Assembly: GCA_041690515.1 (NCBI GenBank)
Contig: JAWLHF010000007.1
Span: 1 to 51,372 of the forward strand
DNA length: 51,372 bases
Direction of reading: 5' to 3'
Source of the DNA: BRH-c25 sp041690515
GTDB lineage: Bacteria; Bacillota; Clostridia; Lutisporales; Lutisporaceae
Part shown: piece by piece, positions 1 to 7,655 of the stretch
Layout: every line of letters starts with the position of its first letter
How positions within the stretch are numbered: the first letter of the stretch is position 1
The notes under the pieces: generated by a model
What the model saw: only the letters and a program-made list of their open reading frames with translations
What the model was told of the DNA's origin: nothing
The model's database searches: none
Program-made: the position numbers and the translations under genes

Positions 1-1
1 A

Positions 2-514
2 TTCACTTCCCTCATAGATGCAATAACAATGTTCCCATATATAATACCGGGTTCTGTGCTGGGTATAACACTGCTGATGGCATTTAATAAAAAGCCGTTG
101 ATATTAAGTGGGACCTTTGTGATAATGATAGTGGCATTTGTAATAAGAAGACTGCCTTATACCCTGAGGTCAAGCGCAGCAATACTGTATCAAATAAGCC
201 CGAGTATGGAGGAGGCATCAATAAGCCTTGGCTATTCGCCGGTAAGAACCTTCTTTAAGGTAACTGCAATAATGATGCTTCCGGGAGTAATGGCCGGAGC
301 CATACTAAGTTGGATAACAGTAATAAATGAGCTAAGCGCATCTGTTATACTATATACCGGAGGGACTAGGACCATGTCGGTATCCATATATACAGAGGTT
401 ATAAGGGCCAGCTATGGGACAGCGGCTGCGCTGTCCACTATCCTGACAGTGACAACTATAATATCACTGCTAATATTCTTTAAGCTTTCAGGGAATAAAG
501 ACATCAGCATATAA
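2..514 (+). CDS. ABC transporter permease, Fbp/Afu type, C-terminal part (5' truncated by window)
   Basis: The reading frame is open to the left window edge, so this is the 3' end of a longer gene; the ATG at 29 is internal. The visible ~170 residues are hydrophobic, with about four membrane spans, and contain the cytoplasmic coupling (EAA) loop: EEASISLGYS, then a conserved Gly and Leu-Pro (MMLPG). That loop contacts the ATPase subunit in binding-protein-dependent importers. The spacing fits the second half of a fused FbpB-like permease. This family is usually annotated as ferric-iron uptake, but AfuB-type members carry sugar phosphates. The HAD phosphatase directly downstream and the YesMN pair nearby make an organophosphate substrate as plausible as iron. 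Substrate is inference; the permease identity is firm. Confidence 0.85.
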   Translation, partial: FTSLIDAITMFPYIIPGSVLGITLLMAFNKKPLILSGTFVIMIVAFVIRRLPYTLRSSAAILYQISPSMEEASISLGYSPVRTFFKVTAIMMLPGVMAGAILSWITVINELSASVILYTGGTRTMSVSIYTEVIRASYGTAAALSTILTVTTIISLLIFFKLSGNKDISI

Positions 515-547
515 ATACACCATCAACAACTTTCAAGGAGGAGGAAT

Positions 548-1435
548 ATGAAAAAATACGCCGGATACCTTATTGCGTCAGATTTGGATGGTACACTGAT
601 CAATTCTGAACACAGTGTATCTCAGCAGAACATTGATGCGATAGCTTCCTTTGTGAATGAGGGTGGTTTGTTTGCAATCGCTACCGGAAGGACTGAACTT
701 ACTGCACGACCCTTTCTAGAGAATGTGAGTGTGAACTGCCCCTGTGTACTATATAACGGTGCAGTAATTTATGATATAAACAGCAATGCTTATGTCAGAT
801 CCATAAACTTGAACAAGGCAAAAATACTAGAGATTTTAAAGGAAATACTCATTAAATATAAGAAAACATGCATGCAGATATTCACTAAAGGGAAGATATT
901 CATAGTAAGCGGAGAGGAAAACATAGATCCAATTGTTCTTAGGGAGAAGCAGCCGTTTGAAATTACATGTATTGATGATATACTCAATGAGGACTGGATA
1001 AAAGTTCTGATGACTGATACAAATCAGACCCTTCAGAAGATACAGCAATTTATAACCAATAGGATACCAAGCGGAGTGATACACAGTGTCTTCTCCGCCA
1101 CAACCTACCTGGAGCTGTTTGCAAATGGAGTATCCAAGGGAAGCATGCTTGAGGATCTTATTGAGATTTCTGGAGTTAAGCGGGAGAAAGTGATTGCAAT
1201 CGGTGACTATTGTAATGATATAGAAATGATGAAGGCTGCAGGACTGGGTGTAGCTACTGCCAATGCACATCCCCTATTGAAAGCTGCTGCGGATATCACT
1301 ACTGTAAGTAACGATGATCACGCAATACAGAATTTGGTAAACATAATACTTCCGATTCATGCAAACCTGTTGGAGAAAAATATGAGCAAGAGGTTTGCTG
1401 ATGCAAAGGATGATTGTGAAAAGATATCTGTATAG
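548..1435 (+). CDS. Cof-type HAD-superfamily phosphatase
   Basis: Probable cytosolic sugar-phosphate or nucleotide phosphatase. Motif I is SDLDGT at residues 11-16, where Asp12 is the expected nucleophile and Asp14 the general acid. Motif IV is GDYCND near residues 219-224, which should bind Mg2+. The large cap between them and the length of 295 aa fit the Cof/YbjI/YidA group (type IIB cap). A strong ribosome site (AAGGAGGAGG) precedes the ATG. The gene starts 33 bp after the ABC permease on the same strand, suggesting co-transcription. Members of this family are promiscuous, so the physiological substrate cannot be read from sequence; the neighbour suggests a phosphorylated compound brought in by the transporter. 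Confidence 0.88.
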   Translation: MKKYAGYLIASDLDGTLINSEHSVSQQNIDAIASFVNEGGLFAIATGRTELTARPFLENVSVNCPCVLYNGAVIYDINSNAYVRSINLNKAKILEILKEILIKYKKTCMQIFTKGKIFIVSGEENIDPIVLREKQPFEITCIDDILNEDWIKVLMTDTNQTLQKIQQFITNRIPSGVIHSVFSATTYLELFANGVSKGSMLEDLIEISGVKREKVIAIGDYCNDIEMMKAAGLGVATANAHPLLKAAADITTVSNDDHAIQNLVNIILPIHANLLEKNMSKRFADAKDDCEKISV

Positions 1436-1450
1436 ATAAGTCAAGAAATT

Positions 1451-1480
1451 AGACCATGTCCGAAACGACGGACATGGTCT
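1451..1480. terminator. Hairpin between convergent genes
   Basis: A perfect 12-bp stem AGACCATGTCCG / CGGACATGGTCT with a 6-nt loop lies between the HAD gene (+) and the response regulator (-). No good T-run follows on either strand, so intrinsic termination is plausible from position rather than proven. Confidence 0.55.
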
Positions 1481-1484
1481 AATA

Positions 1485-2291
1485 CTAGGTACTCTTATGA
1501 ATTATACAACCGCTTGATTTTATGAACTCCGTTGGAGATGTTGATGTATATTTTTTAAATACATTGCAAAAGTGCTTATATTCACTGAAGCCGGTCAATT
1601 CTGATACCTCATACACTCTATATTTTCCTTCGTTCAGCAATTCAATCGCTTTTTGCACCCTATACTTGTTAAGTACATCAAGAAAGGTTTGATCAGTTAT
1701 ATCCTTGAATTTCCTGCTCAGATAGCTTGCACTTACTCCAAGGCTGTTTGATATGGTCTCAATGCTTATCTTCTGACTGTAGTTCTGCTGGATCTGCCTT
1801 ATAGCTTCATCAACGTAATAATTATGCTCGCTGTCAGAGAGTATGAATACATCCAACTCAACCAGCTTGATTTCATCCTTGAGCTTTGCTTTATCCATCA
1901 GATTGTTAAGAACCTTTTTCTTGTCCGCATCTTTTTTGATTTTCTCAATTATATCTGCAAGCTTCTCTTTATCAACAGGCTTCAACAGATACTCAAAAAC
2001 CTTCAGCGATATTGCATTCCTTGCATACTCAAACTCGGAGTAACTGGTCAATATGATGCTGTAGAACCAGTTATCCTTAAGGGCTTTTTCCAGCATTTTT
2101 ATTCCATCCATCCCAGGCATCTTGATGTCGGTGATGACCAGATCAGGTTTATGCTCTGCTATCAAGTCCAAGCCATCCAGCCCATTGTCGGCATCTCCTG
2201 CAATCATGCAACCCATGGACAGCCAGTCTATCGTATGAATCAAGCCTTTTCTTATAATGTCTTCATCTTCGACTATCAACACTTTCAACAT
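1485..2291 (-). CDS. YesN-type response regulator (receiver + AraC HTH)
   Basis: DNA-binding partner of the adjacent histidine kinase. The N-terminal receiver has the acidic pair EDED, the phosphoacceptor Asp55 in VITDIKMPGMDG, and the conserved Thr/Ser and Lys further on (ILTSYSE, LLKPVD). The C-terminal ~100 residues form an AraC/XylS double helix-turn-helix (SLGVSASYLSRKFK, then a second helix pair ending in SPTEF). I prefer the ATG at 2291, with AGAGGTG upstream; the GTG at 2300 lies inside that ribosome site. The start overlaps the end of the kinase gene by 29 bp, so the two are translationally linked. YesN regulators usually control nearby solute transporters, here possibly the ABC system at the left edge. 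Confidence 0.93.
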   Translation of the reverse strand: MLKVLIVEDEDIIRKGLIHTIDWLSMGCMIAGDADNGLDGLDLIAEHKPDLVITDIKMPGMDGIKMLEKALKDNWFYSIILTSYSEFEYARNAISLKVFEYLLKPVDKEKLADIIEKIKKDADKKKVLNNLMDKAKLKDEIKLVELDVFILSDSEHNYYVDEAIRQIQQNYSQKISIETISNSLGVSASYLSRKFKDITDQTFLDVLNKYRVQKAIELLNEGKYRVYEVSELTGFSEYKHFCNVFKKYTSTSPTEFIKSSGCIIHKST

Positions 2292-3990
2292 AGTTATCAC
2301 CTCTGCATATCGGTAATATCAGACTTACAATAATACCGGAATTTTCTCCTGATCTTATACTAAGACCGTAATCATACCCATAGGTAAGCTGTATTCTTCT
2401 ATGGACATTGAACAATCCTATATAGGAGGACTCATTCTTTTCCTGAGCCAAAAGCTCTCTTATTGTATCAAACTGTTCTGCCGTCATTCCGACGCCATTG
2501 TCGGATATGTCAATTATAAGATTGTCTTTTGATAGCTTTGCAGTGATATTTACCGACAGCTCCATTTTGTCTCCAAGACCGTATTTTACCGAGTTTTCAA
2601 TAATAGGCTGTATTATACGCTTTGGGACGATACACTTCTCGGCTTCTTTATCAACTTCAATACTGTAGTTGAAACGCTTGCCAAAACGGCATTTTTGTAT
2701 CAGAAGATAGTTCTTTGTATATTCAATATCCTCTCCCAGACTCAAATTGTGCATATTATTGTTTATGCTGTAGCGGAGAAGGGAAGAAAGGCTAAGTATC
2801 ACCTCGTTCACTGAGGAGGGGTCCATTATGGACATACACCTTATCATTTCCAGGGTATTGAATAAAAAGTGGGTATCGAATTGGGATTCAAGCTGCTTTA
2901 TCTCTGAGAGTACATTCTGCCGTGCCTTTTCCTTGTTGACTTCAATCAGGTTTTTTATATCCACCAGCATCTTATTGTAGGACTCTGCAATTATCTGAAA
3001 CTCATCCATTGTATTGATATTTAGAGTAGTATCCAGATTTCCGTTTTGGACATTATTTATCCCCTCAATTATTTCATCAATGGCCCGGGTTTTACTATCA
3101 GCAATTTTTCTTGCCGAAAGCTGCATGGTTATGGACAGAGTGATGAAAAGGATTATGAGCAGTGTCCCGACTAATATAAGAATTGAAGTGATATATCCAA
3201 CAGATGTAATGGTATATATACTTATATTGCCGTCAAGTATTTGGGATCTGACCATATAATAACTGTCATTATTTGACTTGATAAAACCCGGTGCTCCCTT
3301 AAAACTGTCATTTATTTTACCGAACTTGTCGGCAAGGAGCTCATTGGTAGTTGAAACCACGTTGGTATATTTATCTGTGATTGCAGCGTCAACAGAGAAA
3401 TTCCTGCTTATTATTCCGGATAAATCCTTCTCATCCAGATCAAAGGTTATATAGCCTGATATTATTCCATCTCTGACTATTGCCTTTCCTATGGACAAAA
3501 TACCCTTTGTGCTGTTTCCAAGGAATTGCTTCTCAATAACTGCATAATCAGGAGTATCCAGCATTCTTTTTGTTATTCCCCAAAAGAACATATTCTCTTT
3601 CAAGGCATATTCGGGAATGTTCTTTGTACTTGCTATTATTGGATTCATGTCAGCGTCAAATATGAAGAAATTGCATCTTACATCTATTGCATTTACAAAA
3701 TCGTAGAGCCTTTGATAGACAAAGCTGTTGTTATAGGAGCTGATCTCCTCCATAATATCCTCTTGCTCAGAAATCTGATATGCCTCTTTTGTGTAAGAAG
3801 AAACTATGAATTCTATTTTTCTGGCTATTTCATTATTTATGTCGTAATTCTGCCTGATAACTGTCCTGTACCACATAAAAAATGAAAGGGAATAGCTGGA
3901 AAATGTTATGATTATAACTGGAATCAACGCATATAAAGTAAATGTTCTGCGGATATCATCCTTAAAACGCTTAAATTTGCTATTCTGCAT
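2263..3990 (-). CDS. YesM-type membrane sensor histidine kinase
   Basis: 575-aa sensor: a membrane span at about residues 16-39, an extracytoplasmic sensor domain to about 260, a second span at about 263-287, a HAMP-like linker, then the His_kinase/HATPase module of the LytS/YesM class. The phospho-His is expected at His374 in QFDTHFLFNTL; the usual Asn-Pro before His is Asp-Thr here, a mild departure. The ATPase N box is IIENSVKYG (~464-471) and the G1 box DNGVGM (~497-502). The ATG has GAGAGGT upstream. A perfect 12-bp palindrome GATCCTAGGATC lies in the leader at 4006-4017, of unknown role. The ligand is unknown; the domain order and the overlap with the regulator gene are clear. Confidence 0.93.
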   Translation of the reverse strand: MQNSKFKRFKDDIRRTFTLYALIPVIIITFSSYSLSFFMWYRTVIRQNYDINNEIARKIEFIVSSYTKEAYQISEQEDIMEEISSYNNSFVYQRLYDFVNAIDVRCNFFIFDADMNPIIASTKNIPEYALKENMFFWGITKRMLDTPDYAVIEKQFLGNSTKGILSIGKAIVRDGIISGYITFDLDEKDLSGIISRNFSVDAAITDKYTNVVSTTNELLADKFGKINDSFKGAPGFIKSNNDSYYMVRSQILDGNISIYTITSVGYITSILILVGTLLIILFITLSITMQLSARKIADSKTRAIDEIIEGINNVQNGNLDTTLNINTMDEFQIIAESYNKMLVDIKNLIEVNKEKARQNVLSEIKQLESQFDTHFLFNTLEMIRCMSIMDPSSVNEVILSLSSLLRYSINNNMHNLSLGEDIEYTKNYLLIQKCRFGKRFNYSIEVDKEAEKCIVPKRIIQPIIENSVKYGLGDKMELSVNITAKLSKDNLIIDISDNGVGMTAEQFDTIRELLAQEKNESSYIGLFNVHRRIQLTYGYDYGLSIRSGENSGIIVSLILPICRGDNYVESVDSRR

Positions 3991-4178
3991 ATATTACCTC
4001 TCATGGATCCTAGGATCAGTAAGTTATTGTACTTACTTATATTATAGAGTTAATCCCCTGCTTGTACAATATTATTATATATGGCATAAAAAGGGGCTTG
4101 CAATAAAACATTACAAAATCAGTCCAGGTATGAGATAATAACAGTGTCTTCATTAAATGATACAGGGGGTAATGGCCT

Positions 4179-4970
4179 ATGGAGATAAAAGTAGTACATG
4201 ATACAGAAGAGGTATTTGAATTCCTTAAGGGCAAAAGCAGGTATGACTATACTTACCAATTCAGTAACCTGCAAAAAGAACAATGGAATAAGGTACAATG
4301 CTACGGTTTATATGAGGACGGTGAACTAAAGCAGATAGCAATGGTATCCATGGGATACGGTATTCCAGTACTGCTTGCAGCCGGCTTTTCTGATAAAGAA
4401 TATAGTACAATGCTGTTAACAGAGATAAAGCAGTTCCTTCCAAGAAAGTTCTATACCCATATCGACAAGTCTTCACTGGAAAAGGTGTTTTCTCAAGACC
4501 GCATATCTGACCTGGAGGAATATATGAATATGGGATTGACTGATTATACTGCATTGGACGGTAAGTCTGCTGATATGGCAGTAAGGCTTGGATATAACAA
4601 TATCAAATCCATTAAAGAACTGATGTCTTCAAGCTATCCTGAGGCATGGCTGGATGACGAACTGATAAAGCTGGATGAGAACTTCGGGATGTATGAAGAC
4701 GGAAGGCTGATAAGCTTTGCAGGCATACATGCATATTCAGAGCAATATCAGGTTGCTGCTGTTGCCCATATAACCACTAAGCCTGAGTACAGGGGCAGAG
4801 GGTACGCAGAGAAGGTAACGGCAGCCCTGGCAAACAGCCTTAAGGAGAAGATACGCTACATAGGTCTGAATGTAAAGGTTGACAATGTGCCTGCGATAAA
4901 GTGTTACAAAAGGTTGGGCTTCACCGAAGCCGGAAGGTTTGTTGCCTGTGAAATAGAGCAGGAGGGATAG
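4179..4970 (+). CDS. GNAT-family N-acetyltransferase
   Basis: The C-terminal ~110 residues form a GNAT acetyl-CoA-binding fold: ITTKPEYRGRGYAEKV is motif A with the Q/RxxGxG/A pyrophosphate loop, and NVPAIKCYKRLGF is motif B, where Tyr is the usual acid. The N-terminal ~140 residues are a degenerate extra domain, so the total of 263 aa is long for a single GNAT and resembles tandem GNAT proteins (FR47-like). AGGGGG lies upstream of the ATG. The stop codon is three bases from the next gene, a lipoprotein, so the two form an operon. The acceptor substrate is unknown. Confidence 0.85.
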   Translation: MEIKVVHDTEEVFEFLKGKSRYDYTYQFSNLQKEQWNKVQCYGLYEDGELKQIAMVSMGYGIPVLLAAGFSDKEYSTMLLTEIKQFLPRKFYTHIDKSSLEKVFSQDRISDLEEYMNMGLTDYTALDGKSADMAVRLGYNNIKSIKELMSSSYPEAWLDDELIKLDENFGMYEDGRLISFAGIHAYSEQYQVAAVAHITTKPEYRGRGYAEKVTAALANSLKEKIRYIGLNVKVDNVPAIKCYKRLGFTEAGRFVACEIEQEG

Positions 4971-4973
4971 AAG

Positions 4974-5915
4974 ATGAGAAGCAGGATGTTCCTTATCATA
5001 TTGATAGTCATTACCGCAGCCTTTACTGCATGCAGCAGTATAGCAAGTCCGCAGCAAGCAGTGACTGAGGAGAAAGCTGCGAAGGAAGCACAAAGCGACA
5101 GAATCAGGGTCAGCACTTCTTTGGACAGGGAGAAGGAAATCTGGTGTACAAAAGACAGGAAGCTGATCCTGGTGTTTGATGATGAAGAAAGAGTGATTTA
5201 TGACAATTACAATGTAATGACCAATAACCCATATTCAGTGTGGGATTTTGATGAATACAAACTGCAATGGAGTGCGGACAGTAATTACATATATATCATT
5301 GACAGTATATATGATGTGAAAAATGATAAGCTGCTTCCGATAAAGGACTGTGTGATTTTCTCATGGATTGGCAATAAAGGCGTATATTTGGCTGAGGGAA
5401 GTTACTATGAAATATCGTATGACGGAGGACTTCAAAGTCAAATGGCCGTAGGAAAGAAGCTGAAGGCTGTTGAAGAAGGAATAATAAAAGACTTGGAAGA
5501 GCAGCAAGGTGGAAGATATTATGTACTGGCTGACTCCATTTCTCCCAATAAGCCTTTTACGACTGTTGGAGACTATTTATCCATAGATACAGCAACATTA
5601 AAATACAGTGAAGGGCAGCTTCAGGCAAAAATAGAAGAGGAACTGCATTCGGAAAGCTTCCGGGAGATGTTGAAAAACCTGAGCCATAAAGAACTAAATA
5701 AGGATACTGCTGATATAATGAACAAGATAAAGGAAATCAAGGAGCTTCAGGAGTTTCAGCAGAAAATCAGAAGTTATGAAGAAAAGTACCCTATAGAATT
5801 TTATGGTGGTGTGAAGGAATTGGAACGGGTTATCAATGAAGAATTATATGGGAGCTATAATTTAAGCGGGAAGTACTTTCTGAAGGACATCAGGAAAGAG
5901 GAAGTGCAATTCTGA
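4974..5915 (+). CDS. Putative lipoprotein of unknown function
   Basis: The N-terminus is a lipoprotein signal: basic residues, a hydrophobic run, and lipobox FTAC with the acylated Cys at residue 20. The mature part (~290 aa) is hydrophilic and should be anchored on the outer face of the membrane. The middle holds beta-rich segments (for example VWDFDEYKLQWSADSNYIYI, reminiscent of beta-propeller repeats) and the C-terminal third is charged and helical. No family was recognised. The ribosome site AGGAGGG lies inside the end of the acetyltransferase gene, so the pair is probably co-translated. Confidence 0.75.
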   Translation: MRSRMFLIILIVITAAFTACSSIASPQQAVTEEKAAKEAQSDRIRVSTSLDREKEIWCTKDRKLILVFDDEERVIYDNYNVMTNNPYSVWDFDEYKLQWSADSNYIYIIDSIYDVKNDKLLPIKDCVIFSWIGNKGVYLAEGSYYEISYDGGLQSQMAVGKKLKAVEEGIIKDLEEQQGGRYYVLADSISPNKPFTTVGDYLSIDTATLKYSEGQLQAKIEEELHSESFREMLKNLSHKELNKDTADIMNKIKEIKELQEFQQKIRSYEEKYPIEFYGGVKELERVINEELYGSYNLSGKYFLKDIRKEEVQF

Positions 5916-5958
5916 ATAAAGTATAAAGTTATATATTGGGTAAAAAATAAAAAGTATA

Positions 5959-5986
5959 TTGACATTAAGGTAAAAAATAGTATAAT
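5959..5986 (+). promoter_or_regulatory. Sigma-A promoter of tetR-1
   Basis: TTGACA (5959-5964), a 16-bp spacer, and TATAAT (5981-5986). Transcription should start near 5993, which places the operator at 5994-6009 just at the start point. Confidence 0.8.
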
Positions 5987-5993
5987 AGGTATT

Positions 5994-6009
5994 AACCAAC
6001 CGGTTAGTT
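5994..6009. promoter_or_regulatory. Operator A1 (autoregulatory site of tetR-1)
   Basis: AACCAACCGGTTAGTT is a near-perfect 16-bp palindrome overlapping the expected start of the tetR-1 transcript. An almost identical sequence, AACCAAACGGTTAGTT, lies at 6816-6831 before the ABC efflux operon. A shared site next to both genes points to binding by the TetR protein encoded between them. Confidence 0.7.
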
Positions 6010-6028
6010 GAAGGTAGAGGTGAGTAAT

Positions 6029-6745
6029 TTGGAGCATGTTGATAATAACGAATCCAAGAATAGGATTCTGTATGCTTCAATAAAGCTGTTTTCAGAAAAA
6101 GGCTTTGACGGGACGAGAGTCAATGAGATAGCTGAGGAGGCAAAGGTCAATAAAGCCCTCATATATTACTATTTCAAGAGCAAGGAAGAGATCCTGGATT
6201 ATTTGGTGGACTCCTTTTTTGAGAGTGTAACCTCTATTGCAATGGATTTTGTCCATGAGAATATTGTGCAGATGGTAAAAGACGGGCGTCTGGATATTAA
6301 GCCTGACCGCCTTCATTTTATTGATTCGGATGCACTGGAATTATTTTTGAAAAAAGTTGATATATATTACGAAAAAATAATTGACTATACTTTGGAGCAT
6401 AGGCAGATTATAAGGATCCTTTTGCTGGAATCTTTAAAAGACAGCAAGCATCGCAGTGATTTGTTCCGCATGTTGGAGCTTATGAATCAGAGTGAAGACA
6501 ATCCCATTTATAAAACCATTTGGAATGCAGACAGAGATTTTAACTACACAGAGTTAACGATAATGTTTAAATTCTTCTTCTCGCTAATGCCCATGATAAA
6601 TTTTGCGGCTTACTATGATGATTATAAAAAAATGCGTTCTATAAGCGAGCAGAAGTTACAAAGCTCGTTTGCACATTCGCTAAAGGCCGCCACATTTTCA
6701 TTTATATCCGGAAACGATATATTGATGTTGAGGCATGAGAATTAG
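6029..6745 (+). CDS. TetR/AcrR-family transcriptional regulator (TetR-1)
   Basis: The N-terminal helix-turn-helix is typical: ILYASIKLFSEKGFDGTRV, then EIAEEAKVNKALIYYYFKSKEEIL. The remaining ~180 residues are the ligand/dimer domain. I place the start at TTG 6029, preceded by AGAGGTGAG at suitable distance; the upstream TTG at 6008 lies within the operator palindrome. Length 238 aa. The gene has its own promoter with operator A1, and the same operator precedes the efflux operon, so the protein is likely a repressor of itself and of the exporter, released by an exported compound (inference). Confidence 0.9.
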   Translation: MEHVDNNESKNRILYASIKLFSEKGFDGTRVNEIAEEAKVNKALIYYYFKSKEEILDYLVDSFFESVTSIAMDFVHENIVQMVKDGRLDIKPDRLHFIDSDALELFLKKVDIYYEKIIDYTLEHRQIIRILLLESLKDSKHRSDLFRMLELMNQSEDNPIYKTIWNADRDFNYTELTIMFKFFFSLMPMINFAAYYDDYKKMRSISEQKLQSSFAHSLKAATFSFISGNDILMLRHEN

Positions 6746-6753
6746 CATATCAT

Positions 6754-6805
6754 GATTTCCAGTCGGGACTGCAAAATATGCAACTGACTAGAAATCTAAT
6801 TTTTT
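6754..6805 (+). terminator. Probable terminator of tetR-1
   Basis: GATTTCCAGTC (6754-6764) pairs with GACTAGAAATC (6786-6796) with one mismatch, and six T residues follow at 6800-6805 after a short AA. Confidence 0.55.
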
Positions 6806-6815
6806 AAACCTGTTT

Positions 6816-6831
6816 AACCAAACGGTTAGTT
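6816..6831. promoter_or_regulatory. Operator A2 before the efflux operon
   Basis: AACCAAACGGTTAGTT differs from operator A1 at one position. It lies about 50 bp upstream of the efflux -35 box, so TetR-1 may act from a distance or control a second, unseen start. Confidence 0.6.
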
Positions 6832-6865
6832 AATAATACTGATGGTTATAATGGAAAATATGATA

Positions 6866-6925
6866 AATGACCAAGTGGTCATTGACGCTCGGAAAAAGAT
6901 ATTATATAATGACCATGTGGTCATT
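6866..6925. promoter_or_regulatory. Efflux promoter bracketed by two identical-type palindromes (operators B1, B2)
   Basis: The promoter is TTGACG (6882-6887), 17 bp, TATAAT (6905-6910). Palindrome B1, AATGACCA-AG-TGGTCATT (6866-6883), overlaps the -35 box; palindrome B2, AATGACCA-TG-TGGTCATT (6908-6925), overlaps the -10 box and start point. Both have perfect 8-bp arms and centres 42 bp apart, about four helical turns. They differ from operator A, so a second regulator probably acts here; TetR-2 at the end of the operon is one candidate. Confidence 0.8.
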
Positions 6926-6950
6926 CGATGGATGTAAGGGGGAAAGCGAT

Positions 6951-7655
6951 GTGGAACCAATTATAAAGATTAAGGATGTAGTCAAGGAATATACCATGGG
7001 TGAGGTGAGAATACGGGCTGCTGACGGAATATCCTTTGAGGTTGAAAAAGGGGAGCTGGTTGTTGTCCTCGGTCCCAGCGGCGCCGGCAAGAGTACTGTT
7101 TTGAATATATTGGGTGGTATGGATTTTCCTACTTCCGGAGAAGTGTGGGTAAACGGAAAGGATATTTCCAAATTCAATCGGAATGAGTTGATAATGTATA
7201 GAAGAAGGCATATAGGCTTTGTGTTTCAATTCTACAATCTCATGCCGAATCTGACTGCTTTGGAGAATGTAGAAATTGCAGCTCAGATATGTGATGATCC
7301 TTTGGATGCAGCGAAGGTGTTGAAGGACGTAGGTTTGGACGAGAGGCTGCAGAACTTCCCCTCGCAGCTATCCGGAGGGGAGCAGCAGAGAGTATCCATA
7401 GCCAGAGCAGTTGCCAAGAATCCCACTCTGCTTTTATGTGATGAGCCGACGGGAGCATTGGATTATATGACCGGAAAGTCGATTTTGAAGCTGCTTCGTG
7501 ATGTCAACCGGGACTTCAAAAAGACGGTTATGATAATCACACATAACAGCCCTATAGCACAAATGGCGGATAAGGTGGTAAGGGTCAAGAACGGTAAGGT
7601 AGAATCAGTTGAGATAAATGATAATCCTATTCCCATAGAAAGGATTGAGTGGTAA
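6951..7655 (+). CDS. MacB/LolD-type ABC transporter ATP-binding protein
   Basis: ATPase subunit of an exporter working with the permease and membrane-fusion protein downstream. Walker A GPSGAGKST is at residues 41-49, the ABC signature LSGGEQQ near 140, and Walker B LLLCDEPTGALD near 161, followed by the switch His (ITHNS). The LolD/MacB clade fits (DEPTGALD, short 234-aa protein). I start at GTG 6951, with AAGGGGGA seven bases upstream. A longer frame from ATG 6867 would begin inside the promoter and is rejected. The stop overlaps the permease start (TAATG). Cargo is unknown; drugs, lipids or peptides are typical for the family. Confidence 0.92.
   Translation: MEPIIKIKDVVKEYTMGEVRIRAADGISFEVEKGELVVVLGPSGAGKSTVLNILGGMDFPTSGEVWVNGKDISKFNRNELIMYRRRHIGFVFQFYNLMPNLTALENVEIAAQICDDPLDAAKVLKDVGLDERLQNFPSQLSGGEQQRVSIARAVAKNPTLLLCDEPTGALDYMTGKSILKLLRDVNRDFKKTVMIITHNSPIAQMADKVVRVKNGKVESVEINDNPIPIERIEW

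Noticed and set aside
836..1270. Minus-strand frame inside the HAD gene
   Set aside because: Antisense shadow of a well-supported gene.
6867..6950. Longer N-terminus of the ABC ATPase from ATG 6867
   Set aside because: That region is the promoter with its operators; GTG 6951 has the ribosome site.
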